In this document: one piece after another, positions 61,845-64,000 of the stretch | How the letters are laid out: every line of letters starts with the position of its first letter | How positions within the stretch are numbered: the stretch's first letter is position 1 | Source: Agapanthus africanus | Lineage: Eukaryota > Streptophyta > Magnoliopsida > Asparagales > Amaryllidaceae | Direction: 5' to 3' | Length of the DNA: 64,000 bases | NCBI GenBank assembly: GCA_030015575.1 | Contig: JASDDO010000006.1 | Location: forward strand, 322,386,361-322,450,360 | Program-made: the position numbers and the translations under genes | The notes under the pieces: model-generated | Seen by the model: only the letters and a program-made list of their open reading frames with translations | Databases searched by the model: none | What the model was told of the DNA's origin: nothing

Positions 61845-64000
61845 TTAAGCGTAGTATTTCTTTAGGAAGCGGCCGTTTATTGGCCTGTAAGGCCTTTCAC
61901 CGTGCATGTCCATGAGTAGATAGGCCCCACCCTGGTAGATCTTGTCTATGATATACGGGCCTTCATAGTTCGGCTCAAATTTTCCTCGCTTAGCTCGATT
62001 GGGGATCATATGCCTTTTGACTACTAGCACAAGTTCGCCTTGGCGGAATGTCCTCGGTCGGGTCAATCTTTCATATGAGCGCGTTATCTTTGCTTTATAA
62101 GCTTCCAGATTTTGTTGCGCTATGAGCCGGGTTTCATCAAGGGCATCAAGCTCCTCAAGCTGAAGGTGAGCATTTTCTTCGTCCGTCAGCTCGTAGTGGA
62201 CTGCCACTCATAGAGAGGGCAACTTTATCTCGAGGGGGAGTACTGCATCCGTCCCAAATACCAACGTGTACGGCGTTGTGTTCGTGGCCGTCTTGAACGT
62301 AGTTCGATACGCCCAAAGAGCCTCTTGCAGTCTCTCGTGCCAGTCTTTCTTATTTCGGGACACCGTCTTTTTCATGATCTTCGTCAGGGTCTTGTTGAAG
62401 GCCTCGGCTAGACCATTAGCTCGCGGATTATAAACCGAGGAATATCTCCAGTCTATGTTATACTGTTGTGCGAAGCGACTGATCTTGTGGTTTCTGTAGA
62501 CTGGCCCGTTATCAGAGATGATCCATCGCGGAGTTCCAAACCGATATATGACGTGCGTCTTGAAGAAATGGAGGATATTCTCCGTCTTCACTTCCCTCAA
62601 CGGTACTGCTTCTGCCCATTTTAAGAAGTAGTCAATCGTCGCCAGGATGAAACGATGTCCTCTGGACGATGCTGGTTCGATGGGGCCGACTATGTCAGTT
62701 CCCCACATTTCGAATGGCCAGCTAGCCACTGTCGGGTGTAGCAGATTTGGATACTGATGGATGAAGTCCCCATGAATTTGGCATGAGTGGCATTGCTTCG
62801 CATATTCGAGGCAATCCTGAATCATCATGGGCCAGTAGTAGCCCATCCGTTTGATCTTCAACTTCATCTTTGGGCCTGCTTGATGAGAACCGCAGATTCC
62901 GTCATGAACTTCCTGGACGACTCTTTTCGCTTCGTAAGGTCCCAGACATCTCAACCACAGAGAATCGAATGACCTCTTGTATAGAGTATCATTGACGAAG
63001 GCGAAAGACAGAGCTCGTTTCATGAGCTGATGTCTTGTGGACACTTCTTCAGGCGTTCGGTGGGACTTAAAGTAGTCTATGAAGACTTTCCTCCAATCCT
63101 CAGCCTTTTCCCGGTCTTCTATTTGCAAGGTCGTCTGTTCAGTCGCTCCCTTCTCTTCGGATGATTCCGGAGATATTTCTGCTGGGGCAAGCACCCGACG
63201 GCTTTGTACCACGATTCTAACGTCATCGAGGTTCTCGTCAGCCAGTTCTTTAGAAAGTTTGGCCAACGCGTCTGCTTTGCTGTTTTCCGCGCGCGGTATG
63301 CTTTCCAAAGTATAGGAGGGAATTTGGGTCAACAGTTGTTGCACCTTTTCACCGTACTTCACCAACTCCGGTTTGCACGTTTGGTAGTCGCCGTTTACTT
63401 GACTAACAACCAGTTGGGAGTCTCCGTATATGAGAAGGTTTTCAATTCCCATGTCAATGGCGATCTCGAGGCCTGCTGTCAAAGCTTCGTATTCGGCTTC
63501 GTTATTTGTCCTCGGCTCTGTTAAGGAGAAAGCGAAGCGCATTATCCCTCCTTGTGGAGTCACAAAGATGAGGCCTACCCCCGATTTGATCATAGGGGTA
63601 CTTTATTTGCGCTTTTTCATGGAAGATGCTCCATCGAAATAAAGTTCACATTGGGTATCACCATCGTCGATCGCGTCAAATGCATGTTCGTCTGGCAAAT
63701 CGCAATCCAGAGGAGAATCGGCAAGTATCGGGTGCTCAGCAAGGAAGTCGGCGATGGCCTAGCCTTTCACTGCCTTGAAAGGTTAATACGTTATCGAGAA
63801 CTCCATCAAGAGCCGGTCCCATTTAGCGATTCGTCCCGTCAATATGGCATTCGACATCAAATATCTAAGGGGGTCCACCTTTGAAATGAGACGGACCTCA
63901 TGCGCCAACGCATAGTGCCTGAGCTTTGTTATCGCGAAGATCAACGCCAGGCAGTGTTTTTCAATAGGGGAGTAGTTGCTTTCTGCCCCTAGCAGAACTC
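61845..64000 (-). pseudogene. pol: Element C pol, C-terminal part (RNase H regions and integrase), continues past window
   Basis: Minus-strand sequence closely matches A: end of the first RNase H region (63690-64000), the second RNase H (FVTPQGGIMRFAFSLTEP, NNEAEYEAL, YGDSQLVVSQVNGDY; 63350-63650), the integrase finger with CHSC (about 62790), WGTDIVGPIEP (62690), ISDNGPVYRNHKISRF (62490), NGLAEAFNKTL (62410), and the tail YEGPYIIDKIYQGG ending KYYA at 61848. No chromodomain. About two or three breaks in the visible part. RT, protease and gag lie outside the window. Confidence 0.85.

Larger units (their letters stand above)
49911..64000 (-). mobile_element. Element C: Tat-type LTR retrotransposon with antisense PMD gene, right end outside window
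   Basis: Minus-strand element: 3' LTR 49911-52540, polypurine tract 52541-52551, antisense gene 52645-58280, repeat modules 58395-61745, end of pol 61845-64000. It is closely related to A in pol and in the order of the 3' modules, but the LTR (2.63 kb) differs in much of its sequence. It is inserted into the 3' LTR of E. The rest of pol, gag and the 5' LTR must lie right of the window, so its age cannot be read. A few breaks are visible in the pol portion. Confidence 0.82.

Overview
This is repeat-dominated plant nuclear DNA, probably from a flowering plant with a large genome. I recognise no independent host gene, tRNA, rRNA or CRISPR array. At least six LTR retrotransposons or pieces of them fill almost the whole window. 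All but one belong to the Tat/Ogre branch of Ty3/gypsy, as shown by the second plant-type RNase H, the missing chromodomain, the very long LTRs and the large 3' region. The exception, B, is a Tekay/Del-type chromovirus.

Layout. Element A (minus strand) covers 1-30965: 3' LTR 1-1612 (cut by the window edge), 3' region 1613-8105, pol 8106-12374, protease stretch 12453-14585, gag 14607-16349 and 26321-27374, primer site 27441-27458, 5' LTR 27464-30965. Element B (plus strand, 16355-26315) sits inside A's gag with a GATCT duplication on both sides. Next come an unassigned stretch (30966-32409) and an old gypsy pol fragment F (32410-33556). F is followed by three elements that appear nested in series: D inserted in F at 33557, E inserted in D's gag at 37184, and C inserted in E's 3' LTR at 49911. 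C is on the minus strand, like A, and runs off the right edge with only its 3' LTR, 3' region and the end of pol in view. LTR divergence read by eye (about 1% for B, 1.5% for A, 5-8% for E) agrees with the nesting order.

The most interesting material is in the LTRs and the 3' regions. (1) In C, and in reduced form in A, an antisense gene starts just inside the 3' LTR with its own TATA box, a 5'-leader intron and a poly(A) signal. In C it encodes a plant-mobile-domain (PMD/aminotransferase-like) region followed by seven small phase-1 introns and a coiled-coil tail. (2) Between that gene and pol, A, C and (mirrored) E keep the same order of repeat modules: hairpins with a constant GTGAG-like loop and variable stems; a long tandem array whose unit differs between elements (171 bp in A, 133 bp in C); an ATCATTTCGGCTA array; more hairpins; a CCCTTTCGGG repeat; and a GGAC-N6-GTCC repeat. 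(3) The LTRs are packed with short palindromes (N5-TTAA-N5', paired CACGTG boxes, GGAC-N6-GTCC) whose symmetry is kept while the arm sequences differ.

The gag-pol proteins belong to one replication system: gag forms the particle, protease processes it, reverse transcriptase with its RNase H domains makes DNA from a tRNA primer, and integrase inserts it. The antisense gene is an extra cargo whose role cannot be read from the sequence.
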